Below are positions 17,457 through 26,806 of a DNA stretch of 64,000 bases, one piece after another (the first letter of the stretch is position 1; each line of letters begins with the position of its first letter). The notes under the pieces are model-generated. The model saw only the letters and a program-made list of their open reading frames with translations. It was not told the origin of the DNA and made no database searches. The position numbers and the translations under genes were made by a program. This stretch comes from M30B19 sp041741535 (GTDB lineage: Bacteria > Planctomycetota > Planctomycetia > Pirellulales > Pirellulaceae): the NCBI GenBank assembly GCA_041741535.1, contig JBGSJV010000062.1, positions 1 to 64,000 on the forward strand. The letters run 5' to 3'.

Positions 17457-18887
17457 CTACCAACGTCGATAGCGATTGGTCGCTGGCGTGGGTGGCGCAG
17501 TGCTGGCCGCAGCGGCTTCTGATTCGACAGTGCGTTCCTGCGGTTCCAAGGACAATCCCGGAATATGATCACGTTTGAGGAGCTGATTGATTTGCAGTTC
17601 GATGCTCGTCAAGTCCGCGCCTTGATCACGCGAAACAAACGTGTAGGCGACACCTTCTCGACCCATCCGACCGGTTCGACCCACGCGATGGACGTAATCT
17701 TCGGCCAACGATGGAACATCAAAGTTGATGATGTGCGAGACGCTGGAGACATCGATGCCACGACCAACGACGTCGGTGGCAATCAAAAGTCGCGTTTCAC
17801 CCGCGCGAAACTTTTTCATGACTCGTTCGCGAGCATTCTGCGCCATGTCGCCATGCAACGTCGCTAAGCCCTGGTAGTTTTCCATCTTCTCCAAGCGACG
17901 AAACAATCGCTCGGTGCCCAATTTGGTGCGGCAAAAAACAATTGCTTGGGGCGGCAGTTCTCGTTCCAATAATGCCACCAACAGATCGTACTTCTTTTCA
18001 CCATCCACCGAAAAATAGTATTGATCGATGGTCTGGTTGTCTTGTTCGGACTTGGGCAAACAAATCAGTTTGGGTTTGCGCATGTAACGCTGGGCGAGTT
18101 TCAAAATTTCGTCAGGCACCGTGGCGCTCAACAGCAACGTTTGCCGTTCCGTTGGACATTTCCCCAAGATGCGTTCGATCGCGGGGCGGAAGCCAATGTC
18201 CAACATGCGGTCGGCTTCGTCCAGCACGACGGTTTCCAAGCGACTCAAGTCAATCGAGCCGCGCGCGTACAGATCCAGCACTCGTCCGGGCGTGGCAACG
18301 ACAACTTGGCAACCCTCGGTCAACTGTCGCTGTTGGGTGCGGATGTTGACCCCACCGTAAATTGCCAAACAGCGTGCTTGCTGGCCCTGCCCTAGTTTGT
18401 TGATTTCTCCCGACACTTGTGTGGCTAACTCACGTGTGGGAACCAGGATCAGAGCCTGCGGTAGTTTTTGCCGACGCGCGTTGTCACGGTCCAAATCAAA
18501 CGACTCTTGCAATCGAGCCAAGATCGGCAGAGCGAACGCGGCCGTTTTGCCCGAACCCGTTTGCGCTTGGCCGACCAAATCGTATCCCTGCAATGCCAGG
18601 GGCACCAAGCTAGTTTGAATCGCGGTTGGGGTCTCGTACCCGGCCGCTTCCACGGCGGCCAAAATCGCTGGGGGCAATCCCATCGCGGCAAACGACTTCG
18701 CCAACTTCAGTTTTTTCCGATGAGCACCCGGCTCGTCCGATACGCGAGGTGCCGCTGTACCGGCCGTCGCTGCCGAAGGGGCCGTGGGACGAAAACTTGG
18801 GCGAGAGCCAGAACGCGAACGAGGGCCAGCACCGGAACGAGGGCCAGAGCCGGAACGGGGGCCAGAACGGGAGTTGGGGCGATTCAT
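17457..18887 (-). CDS. DEAD-box ATP-dependent RNA helicase (RhlE-like)
   Basis: 476 residues. It unwinds RNA duplexes in ribosome assembly or mRNA decay. The core has all motifs in order: the Q motif GYETPTAIQTSLVP, Walker A AQTGSGKTAAF, PTRELA, TPGRVLD, Walker B VLDEADRMLDIGF, SAT (LLSATVPDEI), and motif VI HRVGRTGRMGREG. The N-terminal ~45 residues are a low-complexity Gly/Pro/Arg/Ser stretch (RSGPRSGSGPRSGAGPRS) likely to bind RNA. The C-terminal tail is short and ends NRYRRW. The gene is the last of a minus-strand group with the FecR/ECF pair upstream, but the 115-bp gap suggests separate transcription. Confidence 0.93.
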   Translation of the reverse strand: MNRPNSRSGPRSGSGPRSGAGPRSRSGSRPSFRPTAPSAATAGTAAPRVSDEPGAHRKKLKLAKSFAAMGLPPAILAAVEAAGYETPTAIQTSLVPLALQGYDLVGQAQTGSGKTAAFALPILARLQESFDLDRDNARRQKLPQALILVPTRELATQVSGEINKLGQGQQARCLAIYGGVNIRTQQRQLTEGCQVVVATPGRVLDLYARGSIDLSRLETVVLDEADRMLDIGFRPAIERILGKCPTERQTLLLSATVPDEILKLAQRYMRKPKLICLPKSEQDNQTIDQYYFSVDGEKKYDLLVALLERELPPQAIVFCRTKLGTERLFRRLEKMENYQGLATLHGDMAQNARERVMKKFRAGETRLLIATDVVGRGIDVSSVSHIINFDVPSLAEDYVHRVGRTGRMGREGVAYTFVSRDQGADLTSIELQINQLLKRDHIPGLSLEPQERTVESEAAAASTAPPTPATNRYRRW

Positions 18888-19001
18888 GCGAAACTTGGGG
18901 GAGATATCGACAATGGTCAGGGTTCACCGCCAATTGTACTCGACAACGTCTCCTGTGGGCAGTCCACCGCCTTCAGCGTCGCTTCGCTCGTTCGGATCGA
19001 A

Positions 19002-21197
19002 CTACGGTTGATGCAGCTTTTCTCGCAACTTTTCCAATCGACTTGCGCGTTGGGCCTCGTCTTCCAAGGCGTCTTCCAAGACGCGTTGCAGTTGTTCAAC
19101 CATCGCCGCTCGGTCCTGCTGGCCTTCCGGTGTAAGCAGATTCGCAAAAGAGGCGACAACGGGTTCTGCTGGAGCCACCGGAGGTGCCGCACCCGGCAAC
19201 ATCCCCGGCAAATTCCCGTTTTGAAATCCCTGGGCCATTCGGAGGATCATCTCAATCTGTTGCATCTGCTGGATCAACAATTGTTGGGCCATGAAGTCGG
19301 GATCAGCTGCATTCCTTCGACCGCGGTTCCCTTGCATCTGCTCTTGTTGGGCCCGCAGTTTTGTCAAATCGTTTGCCAACTCTTGTTGGATTTTCTGCAG
19401 TTCGTTCATGTTGTCCAAATTAAACAATTGACCATTGATGTTGATTTGCCCGGCAAATTGGCGGATTTGATCCATATCCAACGGGCCTTTCGGGAGCGGG
19501 ATGCCGCGACCCAAGTCCGCTTGCAGTTCGGGAAACGCGGGCAACAAGTCGCCCGAATAAAGGACTTCGTGCCGCAGTCCAGGTCGGTTGCGTTTCTTGG
19601 CGTTCAACTGTTCGAGCTGCTTCACCACATGGCTCCAATCGGTTTCGAAATTAGCCGGAGCTTCTCGCAGGCGTTGAACGATGATTTGCAAAGTGGCCCC
19701 AAAAACTTCGGATGAAGAGATCAACAAGGGAGTCTGAAACGCCACGATCCGACCAAGGAACGAACCATCACGATGCGCCAACGCCGCCGCGCCCGGTTTT
19801 GTGCCGGCGCCCGCATCTGCAGGCAGGAAATGCCCACTAAAAAAACCGTCGCTGCCAAGGGATACCGGTTCCCCTAATCCAGGCCGAGGCGTCAACCGCC
19901 CCGCTCCCTCCAAGACCTCAACCCCTGTGCCGAAATCGGCGGAAGTTGTCACAAAAAAACGAGCCGGGGTGGCTGGTGTGACGTCAAAACAGTCCGTTTC
20001 GATCATCCAATCCAAAGGCGCATCCGCGGACGTTGGCTCGACCAAAAACATCCCATCGATCAACCGCAGTCGGGTCGGTGACACAAATTGAAAGGCCGCT
20101 GGCGCTTGCATGCCTACTTTCAAGCCATTGTCCAATACCAACTGAGCGGCACCTTGCGTGAGGCGAATCGAACGACCACTCGCGGCCGCGTTCCCGTTTT
20201 CCTCCGCCGGAGTCCCCCAAGCTTCTGGTTCGGCTTCCCAAACGGCATCTCGACCCGCAACCAGTTGGCCGACCGGAAGTTTGGCATGCAGCGGTCCAAC
20301 CGGAATTTCTTCGCCACCATCCTTGATGAAGTTCGGTTCTTCTTCGGCAGCCCCGCGAATGACTTGCGGGAAACGCTCGCGGTTTGGATCCGCCGCCGCC
20401 AACATCGGTCCGCCATCGGCAGCGGCCTCGCCAATCCTTGGCTGGCGTGGTTGGGCCACCTCGTTCCCATCGGCCTCGGCTCCATCCCGATCAACCGGAT
20501 TCAGGATTCTCGCTTGATCGAATGGTTCGACGCCCCTTGCTGCTGGATCATCGTTCTGACCTTGTGGTCTTGCCGGCAGCGCACCACGATCGTCCTCCGG
20601 CGAAGCGGTCGCGTCCGCCATGTAGGTTGGCCCCTGGAGCACCCACCAAGTGCCAGTCGCCGTCAGCAATGCCGTCGTCGCAATCGACAAGATCAAGACC
20701 CAGCGATTCGCAGTACTCCGAACAGGCACAGCAGTCGCCGGTTCCGTTTGACAGACCGGTGGGGGCTCGACCGCAATCGGTGGAATCGAGTTCGGCTCCT
20801 CAAACGTGATGCCATTGTTCAAGTCAAAGACAGGAGGGGTAGAATCGCTGAGCAGGACAGCCGGAGCATCCTTCACTTCTAATTGACGACTCTTTGTGTG
20901 GTTCGCCATCAAGGCGGGCGTCGCCGAACCGACCGCTTCCAAGCAGCGCGCCACAAATTGGGCATCGTTTAACTTCCCAAAAGAACGCTCCGGCAACGAT
21001 GACAGGACGGCCATGAGCGCGGGTTTCGTCGCAAAGTGATCCAGCAATAGTTGATGCACATTGGCATCTGCCGCCAACGCCGCCGCCAAATCGGGCTCCG
21101 CGACCAGCCGACGCCCCAGAACTTCATGTTCCTCAACGGTCAATTGACCTTGCAGATATTGCGTCCAATGCTCGCGCACTTCGGAGGAAATTTTCAT
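19002..21197 (-). CDS. FecR-type anti-sigma factor, membrane anchored
   Basis: About 731 residues from the ATG at 21197. This start overlaps the stop of the upstream ECF sigma gene (ATGA), so translation is probably coupled. The N-terminal ~75 residues (MKISSEVREHWTQYLQGQLTVEEHEVL) resemble the cytoplasmic anti-sigma helical domain. One membrane helix (RWVLILSIATTALLTATGTWWV) separates it from the outside part. A Pro/Asp-rich linker leads to a FecR-like beta domain (GAAQLVLDNGLKVGMQAPAAF). The C-terminal third is Gln/Leu/Met-rich and probably helical (NELQKIQQELANDLTKLRAQQEQ). The protein should hold the sigma factor until an outside signal arrives. Confidence 0.85.
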   Translation of the reverse strand: MKISSEVREHWTQYLQGQLTVEEHEVLGRRLVAEPDLAAALAADANVHQLLLDHFATKPALMAVLSSLPERSFGKLNDAQFVARCLEAVGSATPALMANHTKSRQLEVKDAPAVLLSDSTPPVFDLNNGITFEEPNSIPPIAVEPPPVCQTEPATAVPVRSTANRWVLILSIATTALLTATGTWWVLQGPTYMADATASPEDDRGALPARPQGQNDDPAARGVEPFDQARILNPVDRDGAEADGNEVAQPRQPRIGEAAADGGPMLAAADPNRERFPQVIRGAAEEEPNFIKDGGEEIPVGPLHAKLPVGQLVAGRDAVWEAEPEAWGTPAEENGNAAASGRSIRLTQGAAQLVLDNGLKVGMQAPAAFQFVSPTRLRLIDGMFLVEPTSADAPLDWMIETDCFDVTPATPARFFVTTSADFGTGVEVLEGAGRLTPRPGLGEPVSLGSDGFFSGHFLPADAGAGTKPGAAALAHRDGSFLGRIVAFQTPLLISSSEVFGATLQIIVQRLREAPANFETDWSHVVKQLEQLNAKKRNRPGLRHEVLYSGDLLPAFPELQADLGRGIPLPKGPLDMDQIRQFAGQININGQLFNLDNMNELQKIQQELANDLTKLRAQQEQMQGNRGRRNAADPDFMAQQLLIQQMQQIEMILRMAQGFQNGNLPGMLPGAAPPVAPAEPVVASFANLLTPEGQQDRAAMVEQLQRVLEDALEDEAQRASRLEKLREKLHQP

Positions 21198-21850
21198 GGG
21201 TTTGGACCTGAAGATTCTTGTTCTTGACGTCGTGAGATGCACTTGGCCAGCGATCGCCGGATGCGCATCAAGATCATGCGAATCGCTCCCGCCGTGCGTG
21301 CGGTGTGAACCGCCAGCACTTCCGCCGATTGGCCGTGTGCGTAATAGCCGTCGACAATCTCCCGGTATTTTGGTTGGAGCAACTCGAGACACTCGGCCAA
21401 AGCGTCCAACTGCGTGGATTCATCGGGCTCGGTACCCTCCGTGAGCAATAACCGCTCGACCGACGCGTTCCCCAATCGTTCTTGGTAGTTGGCCAACAAA
21501 TGATCGTAACGCTGGGTCGCGCGAAAAAAGTTCGCGGCTTTTCTCCGAGCCACTGCGACCAACCAAGCCGCCAAGGAGGTGATTGCCCGGGACGGGATTG
21601 GCTGCGAGCCGTCAGCGGCGGGCCAGTTTTCGCCGGTTGGCCAGTTTTCGCTGGTTGGCTGCGTTCCGGTCGGGAGAGACTTGGCGAGATCGACAAACAC
21701 GTCTTGAGCCAGATCATCCACTTGCTCGGCCGGCACCAACCGCGCCAATCGCCATCGCACCAAACGTTGGTACCGTTGCACCAATTCGGCGAACGCTGCC
21801 CGATCTCCGTTGCCGGCGGCTCTGAGAAGTTCATGATCGGCAGCTTCCAT
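21194..21850 (-). CDS. RNA polymerase ECF sigma factor
   Basis: About 218 residues from the ATG at 21850 (MEAADHELLRAAGNGDRAAFAEL); an ATG 33 bp upstream is possible. Region 2 is YQRLVRWRLARLVPAEQVDDLAQDVFVDLAK. Between regions 2 and 4 is a duplicated TSENWPTGENWP stretch. Region 4 is ECLELLQPKYREIVDGYYAHGQSAEVLAVHTARTAGAIRMILMRIRRSL. The stop overlaps the FecR-type anti-sigma start by 4 bp. The pair probably regulates itself and an unknown envelope target. Confidence 0.9.
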   Translation of the reverse strand: MEAADHELLRAAGNGDRAAFAELVQRYQRLVRWRLARLVPAEQVDDLAQDVFVDLAKSLPTGTQPTSENWPTGENWPAADGSQPIPSRAITSLAAWLVAVARRKAANFFRATQRYDHLLANYQERLGNASVERLLLTEGTEPDESTQLDALAECLELLQPKYREIVDGYYAHGQSAEVLAVHTARTAGAIRMILMRIRRSLAKCISRRQEQESSGPNP

Positions 21851-21883
21851 CAACTCACCTCCCACGCCCCGAATCCTCTCCAA

Positions 21884-22914
21884 TAGTCGCGTCGCGTTGC
21901 CTTATTGTCACAGAAATTCCGTCGAAGTACAGGAGAATTATCTTGCGTTTTCCTGAGCGGAACGTGGAGTTCCCATTCTGTCCCTCGGTCGGTTGACGAC
22001 CGTAAGCGAGGCGCCACCGCCGGACTACGCCATGCAGGATTTCCCACGGCGAAAACAGGCCCGAATGGGCCGAAACATCCCTTGCCGATGTGCGCGAGCC
22101 ACCAGTCGGGTTCTGGGTACTACATGTCCGTGGCGGGCGACATCACCAACGGCCGCAATGCGGACTTGCCGAACCAGTTTCTGCGGCCCAAAGGGCCATC
22201 CCTAAGTCAGCCTAGGGCATAGTTCGCGATAACAACACTTCTGGAAGATTCAACGCGACGAACGCAAACACGAATCCAATAACTCCTAGGACCTCCCGCC
22301 GCGAACGTCGCCCTAGGTAACCTCGACCCCAAAACCACATCGCCCCATCGGGGCAGCTCTAAGGAAGGACTCCTGGAACGAGTGACATGCCCCACCCACC
22401 GGCCGCCGGAGGACCGGCGACGGACAATGAGTCGGTTCAACCGCGGTTCGCCAGAGGTCTGACGCCGCACTTTGTCCTAAGTCGGATTCCAGTGGTTGAT
22501 AAATTGTGTGCCCCTAGTTGGTTTCCCTAGTTGGTTTCCCACCGGCTAGGGAGATGTCCAAGAAATCCAATCCATTGACCAGGCCAACCAGATCTCCCAA
22601 GACCCGCATCGATGCTGGTGGTCGCACCATGGAATCCTACGATACCCTGAACAAAGAATCCTGCGTCGAATATGATCGTGCCGGAAACGTTAAAACTCGG
22701 AGTCTAAATTCTTACTAACGCGAACTCAGGTGACTTTTTCGCTCGACTGTGCTCAGGAGTCCACACCTGTTGACTTGAGCGTACTCCCTGGTAACATCGC
22801 ACGAAATCGATGTCCACAACCTTTGGAAGGCAGGAAATTCACGGAGATGCCAAGGCGTGATTTGTCTTGCAGCGAGTGATTGGTCGTGTTGTCTCTACGA
22901 AAGATCTAGCGACG
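21884..22914. other. 1-kb intergenic region rich in palindromes
   Basis: No supportable gene. 22043-22120 is a partial version of the multi-hairpin repeat (GGCCCGAATGGGCC, then TGTGCGCGAGCCACC). Further palindromes are GCGGCCCAAAGGGCC at about 22182, CCTAGGGC near 22211 pairing with GCCCTAGG near 22311, and GCCCCATCGGGGC near 22343. CTAGTTGGTTTCC is directly repeated near 22513-22538. A 66-codon frame at 22518-22718 has no recognisable product. Confidence 0.6.
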
Positions 22915-24903
22915 ATGATTTGTATCAAAAGAAATGATTTAAGTAAGTTGCCTCGGTTGCAGACTTTTGCCCAAGGATTCATCTTGGTTTTGCTGGGTCT
23001 ATTCGTGATGGTAGATGGTGCTTTTGCTCAAAGGGCCGCGCAGGATAAAGATCTGTCGCCGGCGCTAAGGCGGCAGGTGGATAACGGGCTGAAAACGGCG
23101 TGGGAAAATCAGGCGTGGGGGGGTGTGTTCGAACAGGCAGCTGGAATCCTGCAACGGGGTGGGCCGAGTGCTGTCAATTCTTATTTGAAGTCCGTTCAGA
23201 TGCCTGCCGCAGAGGAACTGTTGGCAACGGCGTGGTTGAGGCTTGGCCAGAATGACATGCCCGTCCCGTTGCGGTTGCCGGCGCAAGGGGAGACCTGTGT
23301 GGCAATTCTAGAAGGTGTCCGGAAGACATTACGTCAGGCAGCGGAGGATAGCGAAACTTCATTAGCGGGGTTTCGAAATCGCCTACGCGAAACGGACTTG
23401 GATGCCTTGGAAGATGTTCAATGGGAACTACTGGGGGCAGTCCGATCGGGAGAACAACATGCGATCGCATGCGACGCAGCTCTCCATCTATTGGGCCAGG
23501 CTAATAAAGTGAATAAGCGGGTTCTCGCGGACGAGCAGCGAGTCGCTATTCGTGAAGACTTGCAAGAGACTCGCAAATTTCTGGAGGAAATAAACGGCCG
23601 GATTTCGGCGATCGGTGATGAGTTGCGTGTCGCGCGATTGGACCTGGTCGTAACCGAAATGGAGCGGACGAACCCGGCAAGTCGTGACGGACTGAAGATG
23701 CGGTTTCGCGCTGCTTTTGCCTTGGAACAGGATGGGCCAGACCTGAAGAGAATTTCTGAAAACGTTGACAAGAGCGGACAGGACGGCATGGACGTGCGCG
23801 GTCAGGCACAGTTGGCGGACCAAGTTCGACAACTTCTTACCCGAGCTGAATCGGGACTCGATCCAGAGTTCCGCTCGCTGGCCAAGAACGCTTATGAAGG
23901 ACTCGCCTGGTGGAAGAGAGGCCGTTACGGCGAAGGCGGCGAGTTCCAAGGGCTGCTCAAACCCGAAGGAGCGCTGGGCAACTCGGCTCAATTGGTGATG
24001 CTGGAAATGCCGCGCGAGCGGATTCGTCCGGTCGACCCCGTTGCGAGTGGCACGTTTCCGAAACCCTCGGGTGAGGTCGTGGTCCCCCGATATGCCCGCC
24101 GGCACTTCTTTCTCTGGCAGATTACAGCGCGGGGTATGGTCAAGACTGCCAAGCCCGTTTTTGGAACGAAATATGTCGAGTCAACCGAGCCCCTGGGGTT
24201 TTGCTGACGTGGTGGTCCCATTTATGGAGCAGTTGTTCCAGCCTATGACCTAATCGTCCGAACCCACCTGAAGCCCGAAGATGAATCGCTATTCTTCCGA
24301 TCAGTGGGTGCATATGAGTATCTGTTGGCGTTGAAGGGGTTCGATGCTTTTCTTTCAGTGGCTTCGAGTGAAGAGTTTGCCGCCCTCGACGAGCTCGTGG
24401 CGGAACGCGATGAGTTTGTCGTTTACCGCAACTTGTTCCGTGCGGTCGCGGAAACGCCCCCTCCGCTCGCAGCGCGAGTAGACACTTCGTCCGATTTGGC
24501 TCGTGAACATGAGGGGCGAGGGCTCCAATGGGTCGTCGCCCTCGCTCGTGTCGAGTTGGCCGCGATGATGGCCCTTTTTGGTTCAAATAAGGATCCATTC
24601 GCGCAATTCGGACCCGGACAGGTGGAAGCCAATGCCTGGTTTGACTTGATGGCAGACGGAGCGTCGGTTCACTTTGCCGCCCTCGAGGCTGACCCCTGGT
24701 TCCAGGACTTGAACCGGGCGCCCCTGGACAATAACTTTTTCACACAGCAAAAGCACTTATTGCTGACGGGTCAAATGCTGACCGCGGTGGCGCGGTCCAT
24801 GCCTTCGGATGCACCAGTCAATACCCGAAAACGAATCGAAGATGCCCTGAAAAAGGTCGAGCAGACCGCGAAAGTGATGAATGCTCGATTAGGCCAGCGC
24901 TAA
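22915..24903 (+). pseudogene. exported protein gene interrupted by one in-frame TGA
   Basis: The frame from the ATG at 22915 encodes a signal peptide (FILVLLGLFVMVDGAFAQ) and a mainly helical protein, but it meets TGA at 24205-24207 after ...STEPLGFC. The same frame then continues without a break (RGGPIYGAVVPAYDLIVRTHL...) to TAA at 24901-24903, giving 662 codons in all. Composition and style do not change across the stop. Either a single nonsense mutation has split one gene, or the stop is read through. A selenocysteine reading is formally possible (Cys-Sec), but no convincing SECIS is seen. I do not recognise the family. The start could also be the TTG at 22867. Confidence 0.6.
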
Positions 24904-25440
24904 GGGCAAGTGTCGGCATGTTTCCGCATGGCATGGACGATTTGCTCCGAGTGATGTCGTTCGTACTTGGTGATCGATGGACGACGCATTTTTTGGAAGT
25001 GCTTTAGGGGGTCCCAATGGACAAGAATGTTCCGCGTCATTAACCGCCGCTTTGATATCGGATTCCGACGGAGCGGCCAATTGCTCTTCGATTCGGCGAC
25101 CCGGAAACACTTTTGGCCATCGAGTCGCCGCCTCCTCGTCCGACCAAGTGGCCACGACATCGGGCCGATTCCGCAAAATCACGTGAATGTGATTGCTCAT
25201 GATGGCATACGTAAGTACATCCACGCTCCAAGTCGATGCGAGGGCCTCGAGTCGCCTACGAATCCACTCTTTGCGGTACGAATAGTCCTTCCCTGTCTTT
25301 TCGTCTACGCCCGCCAACCATGCTCGGCGCACCCATCGTTGGACACCGTGGCAAATACAAATTTCCGACGCCGAGAAAACTCCCGACCGCAAGCTACGTC
25401 CCATAATGAGCCACCTCCTCAATGCCACACCCCACTCCAA
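24889..25440 (-). pseudogene. HUH (IS200/REP-associated type) transposase, C-terminally truncated
   Basis: 183 codons. The middle has the family signature with the HUH metal motif: LTYAIMSNHIHVILRNRPDVV, then a WSDEEAATRWPKVFPGRR segment typical of the planctomycete branch as I recall it. The catalytic tyrosine region and the C-terminal half are missing; after about SDIKAAVNDAEH the frame becomes unrelated-looking and ends by overlapping the end of the upstream gene. The fragment lies about 1 kb from another apparent piece of this family (26460-26785). The activity should be lost. Such proteins process hairpin repeats with GGGGACAGTC-like motifs in other genomes. Confidence 0.65.
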
Positions 25441-25471
25441 TTACTAGCAATTCCGCGAACAAAGTTAATAG

Positions 25472-25720
25472 ATGGGTGGCACCTCATTTTCAGCACCTCA
25501 TTTTCACACTCGGATTGCCTCGTTCATGTTCGCCAACGCCGGAAGCAATCGCAGTTATCGCGAGATCGGTGTTGGCGACGGACACCACGACTTATCGCAT
25601 CACGGAAAAAATTCTGAGAAACAAGCCGGTGTCCACAAGATCAACTTGTTCCATGCTCGGCTATTTAATCAATTCCTCCAACGGGAATGTTCGGGAGGAT
25701 GGTGGAACGCTGCTCGATCA
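25472..25720 (+). pseudogene. C-terminal fragment of a DUF1552 protein, frameshifted
   Basis: The frame reads FMFANAGSNRSYREIGVG, then GHHDLSHHGK and INLFH, which is the characteristic C-terminal region of planctomycete DUF1552 proteins. After that the similarity moves to the +1 frame (NVREDGGTLLDQ, as in the family's GTLLD-S motif). No N-terminal part exists here, so this is a decayed fragment. Confidence 0.65.
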
Positions 25721-26003
25721 ATGACCCGAACGTTTATCGAGCACTTGCAACGCGAGCTTCAAGAACAAAAATTGTCAGCGGAAGTTGCCGATTATGGCGA
25801 GCCAAATCCGTTTCCCGTCGTGACACTGACGTGTTCGGAAGGGGTGGCCCGGCGTCATCGAGAAGATGCCTGAAGTCTTAGACATCGATCGCGATGACAA
25901 ACCTTGGCTGGGCATCGTCAAATCGTGGTCGCTCGCCGCCAAATCACGAGCAGTCGCAAATTTTGCGGATCGTGTACGCTCCGTGGAACAATGCCATGTA
26001 TAA
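25721..26003 (+). pseudogene. small hypothetical gene, probably frameshifted
   Basis: From the ATG at 25721 the frame gives MTRTFIEHLQRELQEQKL..GEPNPFPVVTL and stops at 25873. The +1 frame then continues plausibly from about 25854 (IEKMPEVLDIDRDDKPWLG...) to TAA at 26001. The switch lies at a GGAAGGGGTGG run. I do not recognise the protein; a frameshifted gene of about 93 codons is the simplest reading. Confidence 0.4.
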
Positions 26004-26103
26004 CTCCCATCAACCACGGCCCCCCTTTCTGGATATTCCGACAAACGTATACTCGGGCGGACAGAACATCTATGGAATAGCGAACATTGACCACGGAGAG
26101 ACC

Positions 26104-26451
26104 ATGAATCGAGTACTTTGGACTATAGGGTTGATTACCGCCATAGCGGCTGTGGCCTTGGGCATCTGGGCTGGCGAACGGACAATCGCAATGAATCAAA
26201 CTTGGGCATGGATCGAGCAAACCAAACACGAGATGGAACAGGGCCTACCTCGGTACCCCGGATCGGATTTGGAAAGTGATCAAATGACGAGGGCTGAAAC
26301 CTTGAATTCGAATCTCACGTTTTTCGCGTCAATCGAGTCCGCTCGCAACATGTTGGCAATGTCGGCATTGACCTTGGCATTCATTTCCGTCGGCAGTTTC
26401 CTCGTCGCAAAAAAACGCAACGCTGGCAAATCAACCGCAAGCGTGCAATAA
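26104..26451 (+). CDS. small two-helix membrane protein, unknown
   Basis: 115 residues from the ATG at 26104, which has a GGAGAG ribosome binding site. A longer frame extends upstream but lacks coding character. There are two membrane segments: VLWTIGLITAIAAVALGIWAG at the N-terminus and MLAMSALTLAFISVGSFLVAK near the C-terminus. A ~50-residue polar loop lies between them (MNQTWAWIEQTKHEMEQGLP). The tail is basic. No family is recognised. It stands among decayed genes, so it may be recently acquired or relict. Confidence 0.55.
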   Translation: MNRVLWTIGLITAIAAVALGIWAGERTIAMNQTWAWIEQTKHEMEQGLPRYPGSDLESDQMTRAETLNSNLTFFASIESARNMLAMSALTLAFISVGSFLVAKKRNAGKSTASVQ

Positions 26452-26459
26452 GCTCATCA

Positions 26460-26785
26460 CTTTCGTGGGTTCCGCGCGACGCACCGAACAGATCCCGACT
26501 TTTTGACCGGCGGTGCTCGTCAGATATTCTGTAGGCAGAGACCACGTCCCGCCACATGTCGCCTTCGATCCCTAGCTGCTGCAGGACCGTTTGGGCCACG
26601 TCGTGATCCGTGCCATCCGCGTCCTGTGTCGAATCCTGGGCTGTCCAACGGAGCAAGCGAAGATAGTCGTCCCAGTCGATTCGCAAGAACCCGCGATCAC
26701 TGGCGCGCAAGCCATCGTGATGAGTTAATGGATCGTTCGACAAAACATCTTTGGCTAGACGATCGTGGCATCGTGATTCAACCAA
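26460..26785 (-). pseudogene. C-terminal fragment of an HUH-type transposase
   Basis: The minus frame contains LRASDRGFLRIDWDDYLRLLRWTAQD followed by QQLGIEGDMWRDVV. I recall this as the conserved C-terminal block (..DEYL.LLDWTGRQ..., ..LGI....W) of the planctomycete HUH transposases. It has no N-terminal domain, and the end of the frame is degenerate. It is a separate piece from 24889-25440, because the two are in the wrong order to be one interrupted gene. Confidence 0.45.
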
Positions 26786-26806
26786 CGAATCACGGAACCG
26801 ACTTCG

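Noticed and set aside
22518..22718. 66-codon ORF in the palindrome-rich spacer
   Set aside because: Begins in a direct repeat, has no ribosome binding site and no recognisable product.
24205..24245. Selenocysteine codon with SECIS
   Set aside because: The hairpin after the TGA is weak and lacks the usual bulge and loop pattern; no sel genes in view. Kept only as a remote alternative.
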